Positions 28,159-37,476 of a stretch of DNA of 64,000 nucleotides are shown here, one piece after another. Source of the DNA: CAVORD01 sp963698535 (GTDB lineage: Bacteria > Bacteroidota > Bacteroidia > Bacteroidales > VadinHA17). Each line of letters starts with the position of its first letter. Within the stretch, counting starts at the first letter, position 1. The notes beneath the pieces were generated by a model. It was not told where the DNA came from. It saw nothing but the letters and a program-made list of their open reading frames with translations, and made no database searches. The stretch is taken from NCBI GenBank assembly GCA_963698535.1, contig CAVORD010000001.1, forward strand, positions 682,001 to 746,000, written 5' to 3'. The position numbers and the translations under genes were made by a program.

Positions 28159-28885
28159 CATCTGTCAAATATAATCCCATTGCGGGTGCAGATTGCCCCG
28201 CCTTACTCCGGTCCTTTGCTTCAATGATATCCCTGAAGCCTTCCTGATTTATCTTTCCGAAACCTACATTAACAAGCGTTCCCACAATGCTTCTCACCAT
28301 ATTCCTGAGGAATCTGTCGGCAGTGATGGTAAAGACGAGCATCCCGTCCTGTTCTTCCCAGTAAGCCTCAGTGACTTTACAGATGTTGGTCCTTGCCCCG
28401 GAGTGGAGCTTGCTGAAGCTTGTGAAGTCATCATACTCCGGCAAGAGAGCAGCAGCAAAGTTCATCTGTTCGATAGATGGTACTCCTTTAAGATACCAGG
28501 AATAACCGACCTTGAAAGGATCCTTCAGCGTTGATATGAAGTACTTATATTTTCGTGCTGTTGCGGAGAACCTGGCATGGGCATCAGGCTTAACCCTCTT
28601 TATTGAAGAGATGGCAATATCACCGGGAAGATGGCCATTTAGCTTTTTCAGAAACGATTTGTCCTGATCAAGATCCGCTGTGGCTGAATTAAAATGAGCA
28701 ACGTAATATGAAGCATGGACTCCGGTATCTGTCCTTCCTGCACCGGTAATACCTGTCTTGATTCCAAGTATATCAGATAAAGCCTTTTCTGTAAGCTCCT
28801 GAACAGTAGTATTATCAGGTTGGATCTGCCAACCATAATACACTGTCCCCATGTAACTCATTTCAATGAAGTACCTGAAATCCAT
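28130..28885 (-). CDS. truA: tRNA pseudouridine(38-40) synthase TruA
   Basis: TruA makes pseudouridine at positions 38-40 of the anticodon arm. The 251-residue protein has the catalytic Asp in GRTDTGVHA (near residue 52), the N-terminal YMGTVYYGWQIQPD, and FLRNMVRSIVGTLVNVG near the C-terminus. It overlaps convergent aroE tail to tail by 29 bases. Confidence 0.96.
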   Translation of the reverse strand: MDFRYFIEMSYMGTVYYGWQIQPDNTTVQELTEKALSDILGIKTGITGAGRTDTGVHASYYVAHFNSATADLDQDKSFLKKLNGHLPGDIAISSIKRVKPDAHARFSATARKYKYFISTLKDPFKVGYSWYLKGVPSIEQMNFAAALLPEYDDFTSFSKLHSGARTNICKVTEAYWEEQDGMLVFTITADRFLRNMVRSIVGTLVNVGFGKINQEGFRDIIEAKDRSKAGQSAPAMGLYLTDVIYPEDIYL

Positions 28886-28947
28886 TTGGGTGAATTAGCA
28901 AGGCTGTCCAGCGTAAGTACGTATGGTCAGCCCGATTATAATTTCCT

Positions 28948-30591
28948 CTACCAGAAAAATGTATAGAGGAACGCCAGTATTATCATTATGATATACGCCG
29001 ATATGTTGAATGCCTTACCGGTCCTGAACAGGTTGGGCTCCAGCTTAATGGCCTTTTTATCAACAGAATCATCCCCGTCGGTAAGACTGACTCCGATAAT
29101 TATCACCATGGTAATTATACAGGTGTATAACATCTGATCCATCCATGGCAACTCGAGCGATGGTACCTTGAGAGCCAATGCAACCGGAATAGAAAAGATA
29201 GCGCCAACTATAGCCCCTTTGGCAGAGGTCCTGCTCCAGAACAAACCAAGCAGGAAAATAGCAAGTATGCCAGGGCTTACCATTCCTGTATATTCCTGAA
29301 TATACTGGAATGCCTGAGGGATACTTCTTAACTGGGGAGCCAGTAGTGAAGCTATGATAAGCGCCGTCAAAGCTGTCAGACGACCCACATTAACAATCTG
29401 TTTGTCAGCTGCATTCTTACCAAAATATGGTTTATAAATATCCATTGTAAATATGGTAGCTGTGGAATTTAGCATTGAAGCGAGAGATGAAACAATTGCT
29501 GCCGTCAAAGCCGCCAGCACCAAACCTCTCAGGCCAACAGGTACAAAATTGCTTATCAACCAAGGGTATGCTTTATCGTAGTTAACAGCACCGTCAACCT
29601 TCGTGAATGCCTCCGTAACCCCTTCAATAACCGCAGTCCCTTCACCCTGGGAAAACATGACGTATACAATAATACCCGGAATTACTATAAAGAGCGGGAT
29701 AATTAATTTAAGAAATGCTGCAAAGGCAATTCCCTTTTGAGCCTCTTTAAGTGATTTTGCAGCTAATGTTCTTTGAATAATATACTGGTTAAATCCCCAG
29801 TAATAAAGATTTGCGATCCACATACCACCAATCAGAACTGCTATGCCCGGCAGATTTGTGAATTCCGGATTGTCCTTCTTCAAAATCATATGGAACTTAT
29901 CGCCGGCTGTGTCATAAATATGGCTGATTCCATTTAATAATCCGCCATCGGGGGTTACCTTATTGAGTGCTATAATGGTTGTAATGACTCCTCCCAGCAC
30001 AAGCAGTATTACCTGTACAACATCGGTCCAGGCAACGGCTGAAAGACCACCCCACAAAGAGTAAGCAGCTGCAATACAAGCAAGTCCGATAATCGCAATT
30101 ACGATAAGCGATCCGTCACCATTCCCTACAATCGTATCAATTGCTTTAGCACCAAGGAATAATACAGCAGTAAGGTTAATGAATACAAAAAGAGCTATCC
30201 AGAATGAGGCAAGGATTGTCTTAAGGGTGGTGTTAAATCTTTTCTCAATGAATTCAGGAATGGTGTAAAGCCCCTTTTCAATGAATATAGGCAGAAAATA
30301 TTTACCTACGATAATGAGGGTAATTGCAGCCATCCACTCATACGTTGCAATGGCGAGACCTATGGCAAATCCCGATCCTGACATTCCAATAAGTTGCTCG
30401 GCAGAAATATTTGCGGCTATAAGAGAAGCTCCTATTGCCCACCATGGTAAAGATTTACCAGCCAGAAAATAGTCTTCAGCATTTCGTCCGGTACCTTTCT
30501 TATCACGAGATACCCAGAGACCCATTACTACAATGCCTACAATATAGACACCGAAGATCACAAAATCGATTGTAGAAAAATTTCCGCCCAT
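28948..30591 (-). CDS. Sodium:solute symporter (SSS family, sugar-type)
   Basis: A 547-residue membrane protein with about 14 transmembrane segments. It resembles the SGLT branch: the start FSTIDFVIFGVYIVGIVVMG, the segment SLPWWAIGASLIAANISAEQLIGMSGSGFA, the sodium-site region SSLASMLNSTATIFTMDIYK, and LGLFWSRTSAKGA. It probably takes up a sugar or related solute with Na+; the substrate cannot be fixed from sequence. It stands alone, with its own candidate promoter, between truA (same strand) and the divergent threonine aldolase gene. Confidence 0.9.
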   Translation of the reverse strand: MGGNFSTIDFVIFGVYIVGIVVMGLWVSRDKKGTGRNAEDYFLAGKSLPWWAIGASLIAANISAEQLIGMSGSGFAIGLAIATYEWMAAITLIIVGKYFLPIFIEKGLYTIPEFIEKRFNTTLKTILASFWIALFVFINLTAVLFLGAKAIDTIVGNGDGSLIVIAIIGLACIAAAYSLWGGLSAVAWTDVVQVILLVLGGVITTIIALNKVTPDGGLLNGISHIYDTAGDKFHMILKKDNPEFTNLPGIAVLIGGMWIANLYYWGFNQYIIQRTLAAKSLKEAQKGIAFAAFLKLIIPLFIVIPGIIVYVMFSQGEGTAVIEGVTEAFTKVDGAVNYDKAYPWLISNFVPVGLRGLVLAALTAAIVSSLASMLNSTATIFTMDIYKPYFGKNAADKQIVNVGRLTALTALIIASLLAPQLRSIPQAFQYIQEYTGMVSPGILAIFLLGLFWSRTSAKGAIVGAIFSIPVALALKVPSLELPWMDQMLYTCIITMVIIIGVSLTDGDDSVDKKAIKLEPNLFRTGKAFNISAYIIMIILAFLYTFFW

Positions 30592-30620
30592 GGTTTTAAG
30601 GATTATGTTGAAACTAAACT

Positions 30621-30628
30621 CAAAAATA
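30621..30628 (-). promoter_or_regulatory. Candidate -7 box for SSS symporter gene
   Basis: Leftward this is TATTTTTG, 29 bases before the symporter start codon. Confidence 0.5.
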
Positions 30629-30714
30629 GGATTTAATGTGAAAAAAGGTTGGTAGCTACTCTTCTTTTTATTAAGATTATTGAAATAAATAATATCATAC
30701 TGCTAATTGAACTG

Positions 30715-30722
30715 TATTTTTG
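30715..30722 (+). promoter_or_regulatory. Candidate -7 box for threonine aldolase gene
   Basis: TATTTTTG matches TAnnTTTG and is 62 bases before the gene start. Confidence 0.45.
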
Positions 30723-30784
30723 CATGCTGAACGGATATAATCCAACAGGCAACAGCAAACCATAATCTGATAACAGAGAGTAAT

Positions 30785-31825
30785 ATGAATCCAAACAGAT
30801 CAAAGAGAGGCTTCGCAAGCGATAACAACGCACCTGTTCATTCTCTTATAATGGAAGAGATGGCTCGTGTAAACAACGGCCATACAGTTGGATATGGAAA
30901 TGACCAATACACAGAGGAGGCCAAAGAGCTATTCAAACAACAATTCGGACAGGCCTGCGAAACATACTTCGTCTTTATCGGTACCGCAGCCAATGTACTA
31001 AGCCTCACTGCAGTCACCAGGCCATGGAACTCTGTTATCACCTCATTCAATGCCCACATAGAGCAGGATGAGTGCGGGGCTCCTGAGCGTTTCTCCGGCT
31101 GCAAACTCCTTACAGTCGACACCCCGGATGGGAAGATCAGGAAGGAATTAATAGCCAGACATATGCATGGGATAGGATTTGAGCATCACTCTCAGCCTAA
31201 AGTCGTCTCAATAACACAGGCCACGGAGATGGGCACTGTCTATAAACCCGATGAGATAAGGGCAATTGCCGACTATGCCCATGAAAACGGTATGCTCCTT
31301 CATATGGATGGCGCGAGAATTGCCAATGCTGCCGCAACTCTGAAGGTTGGTTTCAAAGAGATCACAACTGATTGTGGTGTTGACATTTTATCCTTCGGGG
31401 GGACAAAGAACGGAATGATGTATGGCGAGGCTATCTGCTTTCTGCGTGAAGGACTGTCAGAAGATTTCCGGTATTTACGGAAACAGGGTATGCAACTTGC
31501 ATCGAAAATGAGGTATATTTCAGCACAGTATATTGCTTATTTCAGGAACGATCTTTGGAAAGAGACAGCCTCGCATGCCAATAACATGGCCAGAAAACTC
31601 TACGAAAGCACCAGGGATATTAAAGGTATTACCTTCACTCAGTCGGTAGAGTCTAACGGATTGTTCGTCATACTGCCGCATGCTGTGGCAGCGAAACTAA
31701 GGGAGAGTTATTTCTTTTACCCGTGGAATGAGGAGACCTCGGAATACCGCTGGATGACAAGCTGGGATACTACTGAAGAGGATATTTCCAACTTCTCGTC
31801 AATGCTGAAGGACCTAATGAGGTAA
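30785..31825 (+). CDS. ltaE: Low-specificity L-threonine aldolase family PLP enzyme
   Basis: A 346-residue fold-type I PLP enzyme that cleaves threonine or allo-threonine to glycine and acetaldehyde. Motifs: YGNDQYTEEAKELF near the N-terminus, HMDGARIANAAATL with the Asp that binds the pyridine nitrogen, and the PLP Lys in LSFGGTKNGMMYGEA. C-terminal TSWDTTEEDISNF is typical of the bacterial group. Beta-eliminating lyases are related, so substrate is inferred. It ends one base from convergent queA. Confidence 0.9.
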   Translation: MNPNRSKRGFASDNNAPVHSLIMEEMARVNNGHTVGYGNDQYTEEAKELFKQQFGQACETYFVFIGTAANVLSLTAVTRPWNSVITSFNAHIEQDECGAPERFSGCKLLTVDTPDGKIRKELIARHMHGIGFEHHSQPKVVSITQATEMGTVYKPDEIRAIADYAHENGMLLHMDGARIANAAATLKVGFKEITTDCGVDILSFGGTKNGMMYGEAICFLREGLSEDFRYLRKQGMQLASKMRYISAQYIAYFRNDLWKETASHANNMARKLYESTRDIKGITFTQSVESNGLFVILPHAVAAKLRESYFFYPWNEETSEYRWMTSWDTTEEDISNFSSMLKDLMR

Positions 31826-31826
31826 T

Positions 31827-33041
31827 TCACGGGAGCAGGAGAGAACTGTCGCCGTAACTCAGGAACCTGAAACCATTCGTCAGGCAATGATCATATACCC
31901 TCCGCCAGTCATCGCCAATAAATGCAGCTACCAGGAGTAAAAGAGTACTGCCCGGCTGATGAAAATTTGTGACCAGCCCTTTTACAATACGGAACCGGTA
32001 GCCTGGCACAATAATGATACCCGTACTAACACCAAGCTCAGCAATATCGTTCCTCTCCATGTAATTTTCCAGGGCTTTCAGTGAAACTTCTGCAGAGGGT
32101 GCAGCGTCAGTGGAATAACCTTCCCACTGACCAATATAAAAAGGCCCCTTTCCTGATAAGGTACCGGTGAGCGCTTTGCAACCAAGAATATAAAGTGATT
32201 CCAGCGAGCGGGCAGAGGTTGTTCCTACAGCAACTATTACTCCTTCAAGCAGTTCAGCCAAGCTCTTTCGGCTGATAAAAAACCACTCCTCATGCATTTT
32301 GTGTTCCCCTATCTCCTCTGCTTTTACCGGCTTAAAAGTTCCGGCACCGACATGCAGGGTCAGATCAGTTCTCAAAATACCTCTACTCTTCAACTTGTCA
32401 AGTGTCTCATTGGTAAAGTGCAGTCCGGCAGTAGGAGCAGCTACCGATCCCTTGAACTTAGAGTATACAGTTTGATAGTTTGTATGATCTGACTGCTCAT
32501 CGTCCCGGTTCAGATATGGCGGTATTGGTACATGCCCTGCTTCTTCCAGTATATCAGCAAAGCTCCTGTCTCTGTCCCAGGAAAATTTAACCGTAATACC
32601 TTCCGATGATGATAAACCGGTCTTCTCTGCCACAACAACACAATTGCTTTCCGGAAGTGTCATTGTCAATACCCGGTCTTTCCACTTCTTCAGATTACCA
32701 ACCATGCAATTCCATTCCGAACTCTCCCTTGATTCAAGAGATCGGATATAATCCACAGGCTCCACGGGAGAGAGACACAATACCTCAATACGTGCCCCGC
32801 TTTCTGACTTAAAGATCATCCTTGCGGGTATTACCTTAGTATTATTGAAAATAAGCCTGGATCCTGCCGGAAGCCATTCTGAGATATTAGAAAACCGGTC
32901 CTCCTCAATGATCCCTTCCCTGCATACCAGCATCCTCGAATTGTCGCGCTTTTCAAGTGGGTACCTTGCAATCATCTCCTCGGGAAGAGAATATGAATAA
33001 TCGGCCATTTTAACCAATTTGGCTTGAGTCTCTGAGATCAT
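31827..33041 (-). CDS. queA: tRNA preQ1(34) S-adenosylmethionine ribosyltransferase-isomerase
   Basis: QueA transfers the ribosyl part of SAM to preQ1 in tRNA, making epoxyqueuosine. Segments: YSLPEEMIARYPLEKRDNSR, FNNTKVIPARM, VAAPTAGLHFTNETLDKL, LHVGAGTFKPVK, and TNFHQPGSTLLLLVAAF. The open frame reaches a TTG at 33047, but ATG codons at 33041 and 33008 are better; family members begin just before YSLPEE, favouring 33008, while the promoter position allows either. I give 33041. Divergent from the Smr gene with closely packed promoters. Confidence 0.94.
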   Translation of the reverse strand: MISETQAKLVKMADYSYSLPEEMIARYPLEKRDNSRMLVCREGIIEEDRFSNISEWLPAGSRLIFNNTKVIPARMIFKSESGARIEVLCLSPVEPVDYIRSLESRESSEWNCMVGNLKKWKDRVLTMTLPESNCVVVAEKTGLSSSEGITVKFSWDRDRSFADILEEAGHVPIPPYLNRDDEQSDHTNYQTVYSKFKGSVAAPTAGLHFTNETLDKLKSRGILRTDLTLHVGAGTFKPVKAEEIGEHKMHEEWFFISRKSLAELLEGVIVAVGTTSARSLESLYILGCKALTGTLSGKGPFYIGQWEGYSTDAAPSAEVSLKALENYMERNDIAELGVSTGIIIVPGYRFRIVKGLVTNFHQPGSTLLLLVAAFIGDDWRRVYDHCLTNGFRFLSYGDSSLLLP

Positions 33042-33066
33042 TGACAACAGGATTTTTATGCGGCTT

Positions 33067-33074
33067 CAAAATTA
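33067..33074 (-). promoter_or_regulatory. Candidate -7 box for queA
   Basis: Leftward this is TAATTTTG, 25 bases before the ATG at 33041. It is only two bases from the rightward -7 box of the Smr gene. Confidence 0.5.
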
Positions 33075-33076
33075 GC

Positions 33077-33084
33077 TATTTTTG
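33077..33084 (+). promoter_or_regulatory. Candidate -7 box for the Smr gene
   Basis: TATTTTTG matches TAnnTTTG and lies 22 bases before the ATG at 33107; it argues against earlier in-frame starts. Confidence 0.55.
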
Positions 33085-33106
33085 TACAAATCAACAGACA
33101 GGAACG

Positions 33107-34114
33107 ATGAAGGAATTCAGAACAGGGGAGAAAGTAAAATTTTTAAGCGACACAGGCTCGGGGGTAGTACTACGCACCGAACCTAAGGGAATAGTTATCG
33201 TCCTTACAGATGATGGATTTGAGTTTCCCGTCGATTCGTCAGAACTTATTAAAACAGAGATATTTGACTCTTCAGGCAATCTGAAGCATGGCAAACCTGA
33301 GAAGGTACAGATGGAACAACCTGCCCAAAATATGGTGATTGATGAACCGGAAAGTCCTACAGAAGCAGAGTTCATAAATATGAGACCATCGCTCAGGATC
33401 TCATCAGAAATGGTTGAAGACGGCTCTGATCCTGAATTATTGATCTCCGTTACAAATCCCGGACCATTCAGGGTATTTGTTACTGTAGGCTTCAATGGAA
33501 AAAAGGGAAGCCGCAATATCGGTGAACAATTGCTCCATCCTAAGGGGAGGAAAGAGTTCAGATCGTTACCTGGCAAAAGGATTAAGGAGGGATCGGAAAC
33601 CATTTTCTTACAGGCTGTTGCGCTCTCAGAGGTATCACATACTTATTGTGACCCGGCAACATTCTATATCACCTGGAGAATGCTAAAAGAGGGAACCGAT
33701 TTGTTATGGCCCGATGGTAATGAAGAGATAAGAAAACTTCTGGAAAAGGAACCGCAGGTGAAAATTGCTGATAAGCCGGTGAAACCAAAAGAGGAAAAAA
33801 AGAAGCAGGGAACAGAACCGCTTTTCCCCGGCGTTGAAGAGATCGACCTCCACATCAATGCCATTATGGATAACTACAAACATTTGTCAAACGGCGAAAT
33901 AGTTGATATCCAGCTTTCAAGGTTCCGGACTGCAATGGAGGGAGCAATAAAGGCAAAGCAAAACAAAATAGTATTTATTCACGGTGTGGGCGAGGGTACT
34001 CTTAAATACCGGCTCAGGAGAACCATAGACACCGATTTCAGGAACTGCAGCTATCAGGACGCTTCCTTCACCAATTATGGTTTCGGCGCTACACTGGTAA
34101 TTATAAGAAATTAG
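33107..34114 (+). CDS. DUF2027/Smr-domain protein
   Basis: A 335-residue protein found in Bacteroidota. The N-terminal domain (MKEFRTGEKVKFLSDTGSGVV) is a small barrel as in DUF2027; the middle is beta-rich; the last 85 residues are an Smr domain with EIDLHINAIMDNY and the core FIHGVGEGTLKYRLRR, related to the nuclease end of MutS2. The Smr motif HGxGxG is intact. A nucleic-acid role is inferred. I chose the ATG at 33107 because the promoter box lies just before it. gabD starts four bases downstream. Confidence 0.88.
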   Translation: MKEFRTGEKVKFLSDTGSGVVLRTEPKGIVIVLTDDGFEFPVDSSELIKTEIFDSSGNLKHGKPEKVQMEQPAQNMVIDEPESPTEAEFINMRPSLRISSEMVEDGSDPELLISVTNPGPFRVFVTVGFNGKKGSRNIGEQLLHPKGRKEFRSLPGKRIKEGSETIFLQAVALSEVSHTYCDPATFYITWRMLKEGTDLLWPDGNEEIRKLLEKEPQVKIADKPVKPKEEKKKQGTEPLFPGVEEIDLHINAIMDNYKHLSNGEIVDIQLSRFRTAMEGAIKAKQNKIVFIHGVGEGTLKYRLRRTIDTDFRNCSYQDASFTNYGFGATLVIIRN

Positions 34115-34118
34115 AATT

Positions 34119-35483
34119 ATGGCTTATAAGAGTTTTGACCCGTTTATTCAGAAAGAATTCGCAAGTTTCGATTCCCTTGACGACCTGGAGCTGGAGCAGA
34201 TAGTAAATGATGTTCATACTGAATACAATAGCTGGAAATCACTTCCCGTTTCGAAGAGAGTATCATTTATTGCCAGCCTGGAGAAGGTACTGTTAAAAAA
34301 TAAGGAAGATTATGCTGAAATGATCACCAGGGAGATGGGCAAACCCATTTCTCAATCGCGTGCTGAAATTGAAAAATGCGCTCTTCTGTGCAGATATTAC
34401 GTTTCTAATTCAGAAAAATTCCTTGCGTCTGAAGAGAGGATTTCATCAGCAGGCAGGAGTATTGTTTCGTATGAACCGCAGGGTGTTATTCTGGGGATCA
34501 TGCCATGGAATTTCCCTTTCTGGCAGGCACTAAGATTTATTGTTCCGGCACTCGCGGCAGGAAACACTGTCGTGCTGAAACATGCATCCAATGTACCCGG
34601 TTCCGCCTCAATGATCGAATCGGCGATTAGGGAATCTGGCTTTCCTGAAAATGTATTCAGAAATCTTCTAATCGACCATTATCAGGTTGAAAGGTTGCTA
34701 AGAAAAAACGAGATCAGGGGAGTCAGTCTTACTGGCAGCAACGTGGCGGGAGAGAGGATAGGTGAAATTGCCGGCAGGAATATTAAGCGATGTGTAATGG
34801 AGCTTGGAGGAAGCGATCCGTTCATCATCTTTTCAGATGCCGATCTTGAAAGCGCCGTAAAGGCATTCGCTGATAGCAGGTTTCTTAATACCGGGCAGTC
34901 GTGCATTGCAGCAAAACGTCTTTTGGTGGAGAAGGAATCGATGCATAAGGTTATCGATATCCTGCAAAAGATCATTGAGTCATACCATACAGGAAACCCT
35001 GCGGATGACGACACATTTATCGGTCCCATGGTTAGCGAAAAGGCTGCTGCCGAGGTCGAGCGGCAGGTAAATGAATCTGTTAAGAGAGGTGCAAAGATCA
35101 TTGCCGGAGGAAAAAGGGGAGTGCCAGGGCCAGCATTCTATGAGCCTACCATTATAATTGACGCACCATCAGGTTCCCCTGTATTAAATGAGGAGGTCTT
35201 CGGACCGGTGGCACCTGTCATCCCCTTTGAAACTGAAGAAGAGGCTCTTATTTACGCCAACGACACTATCTACGGCCTTGGTGCTTCGGTATGGACCGGT
35301 GACAGGGAGAAAGCAATAAGGATCTCCCTGCAGATAGATACAGGAACAGTGGCCGTAAACGGCTATGTTAAGTCCGATCCGGCCATGCCCTTTGGAGGTG
35401 TAAAAGACTCCGGTTATGGCAGGGAACTGTCGGTTGAAGGAATAAGAGAGTTCGTAAATATCAAGTCGATCAATATCTTCTGA
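34119..35483 (+). CDS. gabD: NAD(P)-dependent succinate-semialdehyde-type aldehyde dehydrogenase
   Basis: A 454-residue aldehyde dehydrogenase. Motifs: MPWNFPFWQALRFIVPALAAGN, the glutamate in VMELGGSDPFII, the catalytic Cys in NTGQSCIAAKR (near residue 265), and EEVFGPVAPVIPF. The closest recognised group oxidises succinate semialdehyde; the short length (no long N-terminal segment) fits the gabD2/yneI branch. Substrate is inferred. It follows the Smr gene by four bases and precedes RNase P RNA. Confidence 0.88.
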   Translation: MAYKSFDPFIQKEFASFDSLDDLELEQIVNDVHTEYNSWKSLPVSKRVSFIASLEKVLLKNKEDYAEMITREMGKPISQSRAEIEKCALLCRYYVSNSEKFLASEERISSAGRSIVSYEPQGVILGIMPWNFPFWQALRFIVPALAAGNTVVLKHASNVPGSASMIESAIRESGFPENVFRNLLIDHYQVERLLRKNEIRGVSLTGSNVAGERIGEIAGRNIKRCVMELGGSDPFIIFSDADLESAVKAFADSRFLNTGQSCIAAKRLLVEKESMHKVIDILQKIIESYHTGNPADDDTFIGPMVSEKAAAEVERQVNESVKRGAKIIAGGKRGVPGPAFYEPTIIIDAPSGSPVLNEEVFGPVAPVIPFETEEEALIYANDTIYGLGASVWTGDREKAIRISLQIDTGTVAVNGYVKSDPAMPFGGVKDSGYGRELSVEGIREFVNIKSINIF

Positions 35484-35495
35484 CATGATTTTGAG

Positions 35496-35504
35496 TATCT
35501 TTGC
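35496..35504 (+). promoter_or_regulatory. Candidate -7 box for rnpB
   Basis: TATCTTTGC matches TAnnTTTG; transcription would begin at about 35508, exactly where the P1 stem of RNase P RNA starts. Confidence 0.65.
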
Positions 35505-35507
35505 GCC

Positions 35508-35881
35508 GCAGCAGGTTGTTCCATCGCTATCCGTTTACGGAGGGAGGAAAGTCCGGGCAACAAAGAGCACCATGCTTCCTAACGGGAAGATATCCGCGAG
35601 GGTATAGTAATGTAACAGAGAATTACCGCCACTGTATTCGTACAGTGGTAAGGGTGAAAAGGCGGGGTAAGAGCCCACCGGTCATGCTGGCAACAGTGTG
35701 AGCCGTACATCTTATGGGTTGAAAGACCATGTATACCGGCGTTAAGGACTGCTCGTCCGTGCCGGGGGGTAGGTCGTTAGAGTTTTACAGCAATGTAACG
35801 CCCAGATAAATGATGGAAAACCTTCCCCCATTCTCGTGAGAATAAAGGAAGGTTACAGAATCCGGCTTACAGACCTGCTGC
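35508..35881 (+). ncRNA. rnpB: RNase P RNA, bacterial class A
   Basis: The catalytic RNA that trims 5' leaders from pre-tRNA. It contains the universal core GAGGAAAGTCCGGGC near the 5' end and ACAGAATCCGGCTTACAGACC near the 3' end. P1 is visible: GCAGCAGGT (35508-35516) pairs with ACCTGCTGC (35873-35881). A long hairpin in the 3' part (CCTTCC ... GGAAGG) fits a P-stem of class A. About 374 bases, normal. The 3' strand of P1 runs directly into TTATTTTTTC, which may act as its terminator, and abuts the stop codon of the convergent LolA-like gene. Confidence 0.95.
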
Positions 35882-36586
35882 TTATTTTTTCATAAACTCT
35901 GAATCATCAACTGGTATGTTTACCTCTACTTTCTCGTAGATCAAACTTGCTACCTCCATTCCTCCTGCATAAGTAACTGTTCTCTTCGGAAGGAACAGAC
36001 CGTTGAAATCGGTGAATTCCATGGTGTATAATTCCACCTCTACTGTATTACCCATTTGAGTTACTGTTACTCTGGTCATTACAGGCAGATAGGTTCCCTT
36101 GTCAATGAACATGTAAGCATCATCAACGCCGTCCATCTTCATCTTTAGTTTGAATGCAGGCTTGCTGTCAATAACTTCCTCTCCGGCCAATTCCAGTGTT
36201 CCTTCAGCAAAACTTCTCTTCAACTGATTGACAAACATGTTATTACGTTCTATCTGCTTTGCCTGCTCTGCTGGTAACTCTGTCATCTCAGAACTGCCTG
36301 CAAATGGATTTAACATGTAGCCTTTTTGGCCATCAAACATCTGAACGATCTCCATTCCGTTCATCGATGTGGAGACTTTAACCTTATTTGGCCGTTTCAT
36401 TACCATAGTGATAGGCATCTCCATGCCCATTTGCGAGACCTTTCCAGTTATTCTTGCTGTTGTTATGTTTTCCAGCTTATCTGATTTCATAGCAACCGCG
36501 TTCTTTTTAACGATCTCTTCCAGTGATTGTGCTTGTAGTGCCGCTACCAGGATCGTTGCAGCGAAAACGATCAAAACTCTTTTCAT
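35882..36586 (-). CDS. Exported LolA-like outer-membrane lipoprotein-sorting protein
   Basis: A 234-residue secreted protein with an N-terminal signal (MKRVLIVFAATILVAALQAQS). The rest is beta-rich and resembles the outer-membrane lipoprotein-sorting (LolA/LolB-fold) family: KPAFKLKMKMDG, MFIDKGTYLPVMTRVTV, ELYTMEFTDFNGLFLPKR. Such proteins carry lipids or lipoproteins across the periplasm; the cargo here is not known. It lies 35 bases after kdsA on the same strand, tail to tail with rnpB. Confidence 0.8.
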   Translation of the reverse strand: MKRVLIVFAATILVAALQAQSLEEIVKKNAVAMKSDKLENITTARITGKVSQMGMEMPITMVMKRPNKVKVSTSMNGMEIVQMFDGQKGYMLNPFAGSSEMTELPAEQAKQIERNNMFVNQLKRSFAEGTLELAGEEVIDSKPAFKLKMKMDGVDDAYMFIDKGTYLPVMTRVTVTQMGNTVEVELYTMEFTDFNGLFLPKRTVTYAGGMEVASLIYEKVEVNIPVDDSEFMKK

Positions 36587-36621
36587 AATTAATTAAATGT
36601 TCGTGAATATTACTCTTTAGT

Positions 36622-37455
36622 TTAATTGTTGAACTTCTCCATACTTTCATGAATAACAAGAAGCTTACGAAGAAGGGGTTCCAGCTTATCAAGAGGAAGC
36701 ATATTAGCTCCGTCGGACAGTGCCTTGTGCGGTTCAGGATGGGTTTCAATGAATATTCCATCGGCACCGGTTACAATTGCCGCCTTGGCAATTGTTTCTA
36801 TCATTTTCGGTAATCCGCCCGAGACACCCGATGCCTGATTAGGTTGTTGAAGTGAGTGGGTAACGTCCATAACCACCGGATATCCAAGCTCTTTCATCTC
36901 AACGATATTCCGAAAATCGACTATCAGGTCGCCATAGCCAAACATATTTCCTCTTTCTGTAAGTATGATCCGGTCATTTCCCGTTTCAAGTACCTTCTCT
37001 GCAGCAAACCTCATTGATGGTCCGGACAGGAACTGACCTTTTTTGATATTTACCCATTTGCCTGTTTCTCCCGCAGCCACCAGGATGTCGGTTTGCCTGC
37101 ACAAAAAAGCAGGTATCTGCAGAATATCGGCATAACGGGCAGCAACCGACGCCTCCGCAGCTGAATGTATATCGGTAATTACAGGTACACCAGCCTCTTT
37201 GCCTGCTTCAGCAAGCACCTCAAGACCTTTCATATCGCCAATACCGGTAAATGAACCGCCTTTCGACCTGTTGGCTTTACGGTACGATGCTTTGAATACA
37301 AAAGGTATATTCAGATCGGTACAGATAGCACTTATTGTGCGGGCTACATGCAACGTCAGTTCTCTCGACTCCACAACGCAGGGGCCGGCGATAAGAGTAA
37401 AACAGTTTCTGTTATATTGTTTTAATCCTGATATCTCTTTTAACTCTTTTACCAT
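36622..37455 (-). CDS. kdsA: 3-deoxy-8-phosphooctulonate synthase
   Basis: KdsA condenses PEP with arabinose 5-phosphate to make Kdo-8-phosphate for LPS. Segments: FTLIAGPCVVESRELTLHVA, FKASYRKANRSKGGSFTGIG, the loop FLCRQTDILVAAGETG, KKGQFLSGPSMRFAAEK, and DVTHSLQQPNQASGVSGG. I start at the ATG at 37455 (277 residues); the frame also extends to a TTG at 37461. Presence of kdsA and the LptD-like gene shows an LPS-bearing outer membrane. It follows rarA by about 20 bases. Confidence 0.96.
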   Translation of the reverse strand: MVKELKEISGLKQYNRNCFTLIAGPCVVESRELTLHVARTISAICTDLNIPFVFKASYRKANRSKGGSFTGIGDMKGLEVLAEAGKEAGVPVITDIHSAAEASVAARYADILQIPAFLCRQTDILVAAGETGKWVNIKKGQFLSGPSMRFAAEKVLETGNDRIILTERGNMFGYGDLIVDFRNIVEMKELGYPVVMDVTHSLQQPNQASGVSGGLPKMIETIAKAAIVTGADGIFIETHPEPHKALSDGANMLPLDKLEPLLRKLLVIHESMEKFNN

Positions 37456-37476
37456 AATCAAAAATAACTCTTTTTT

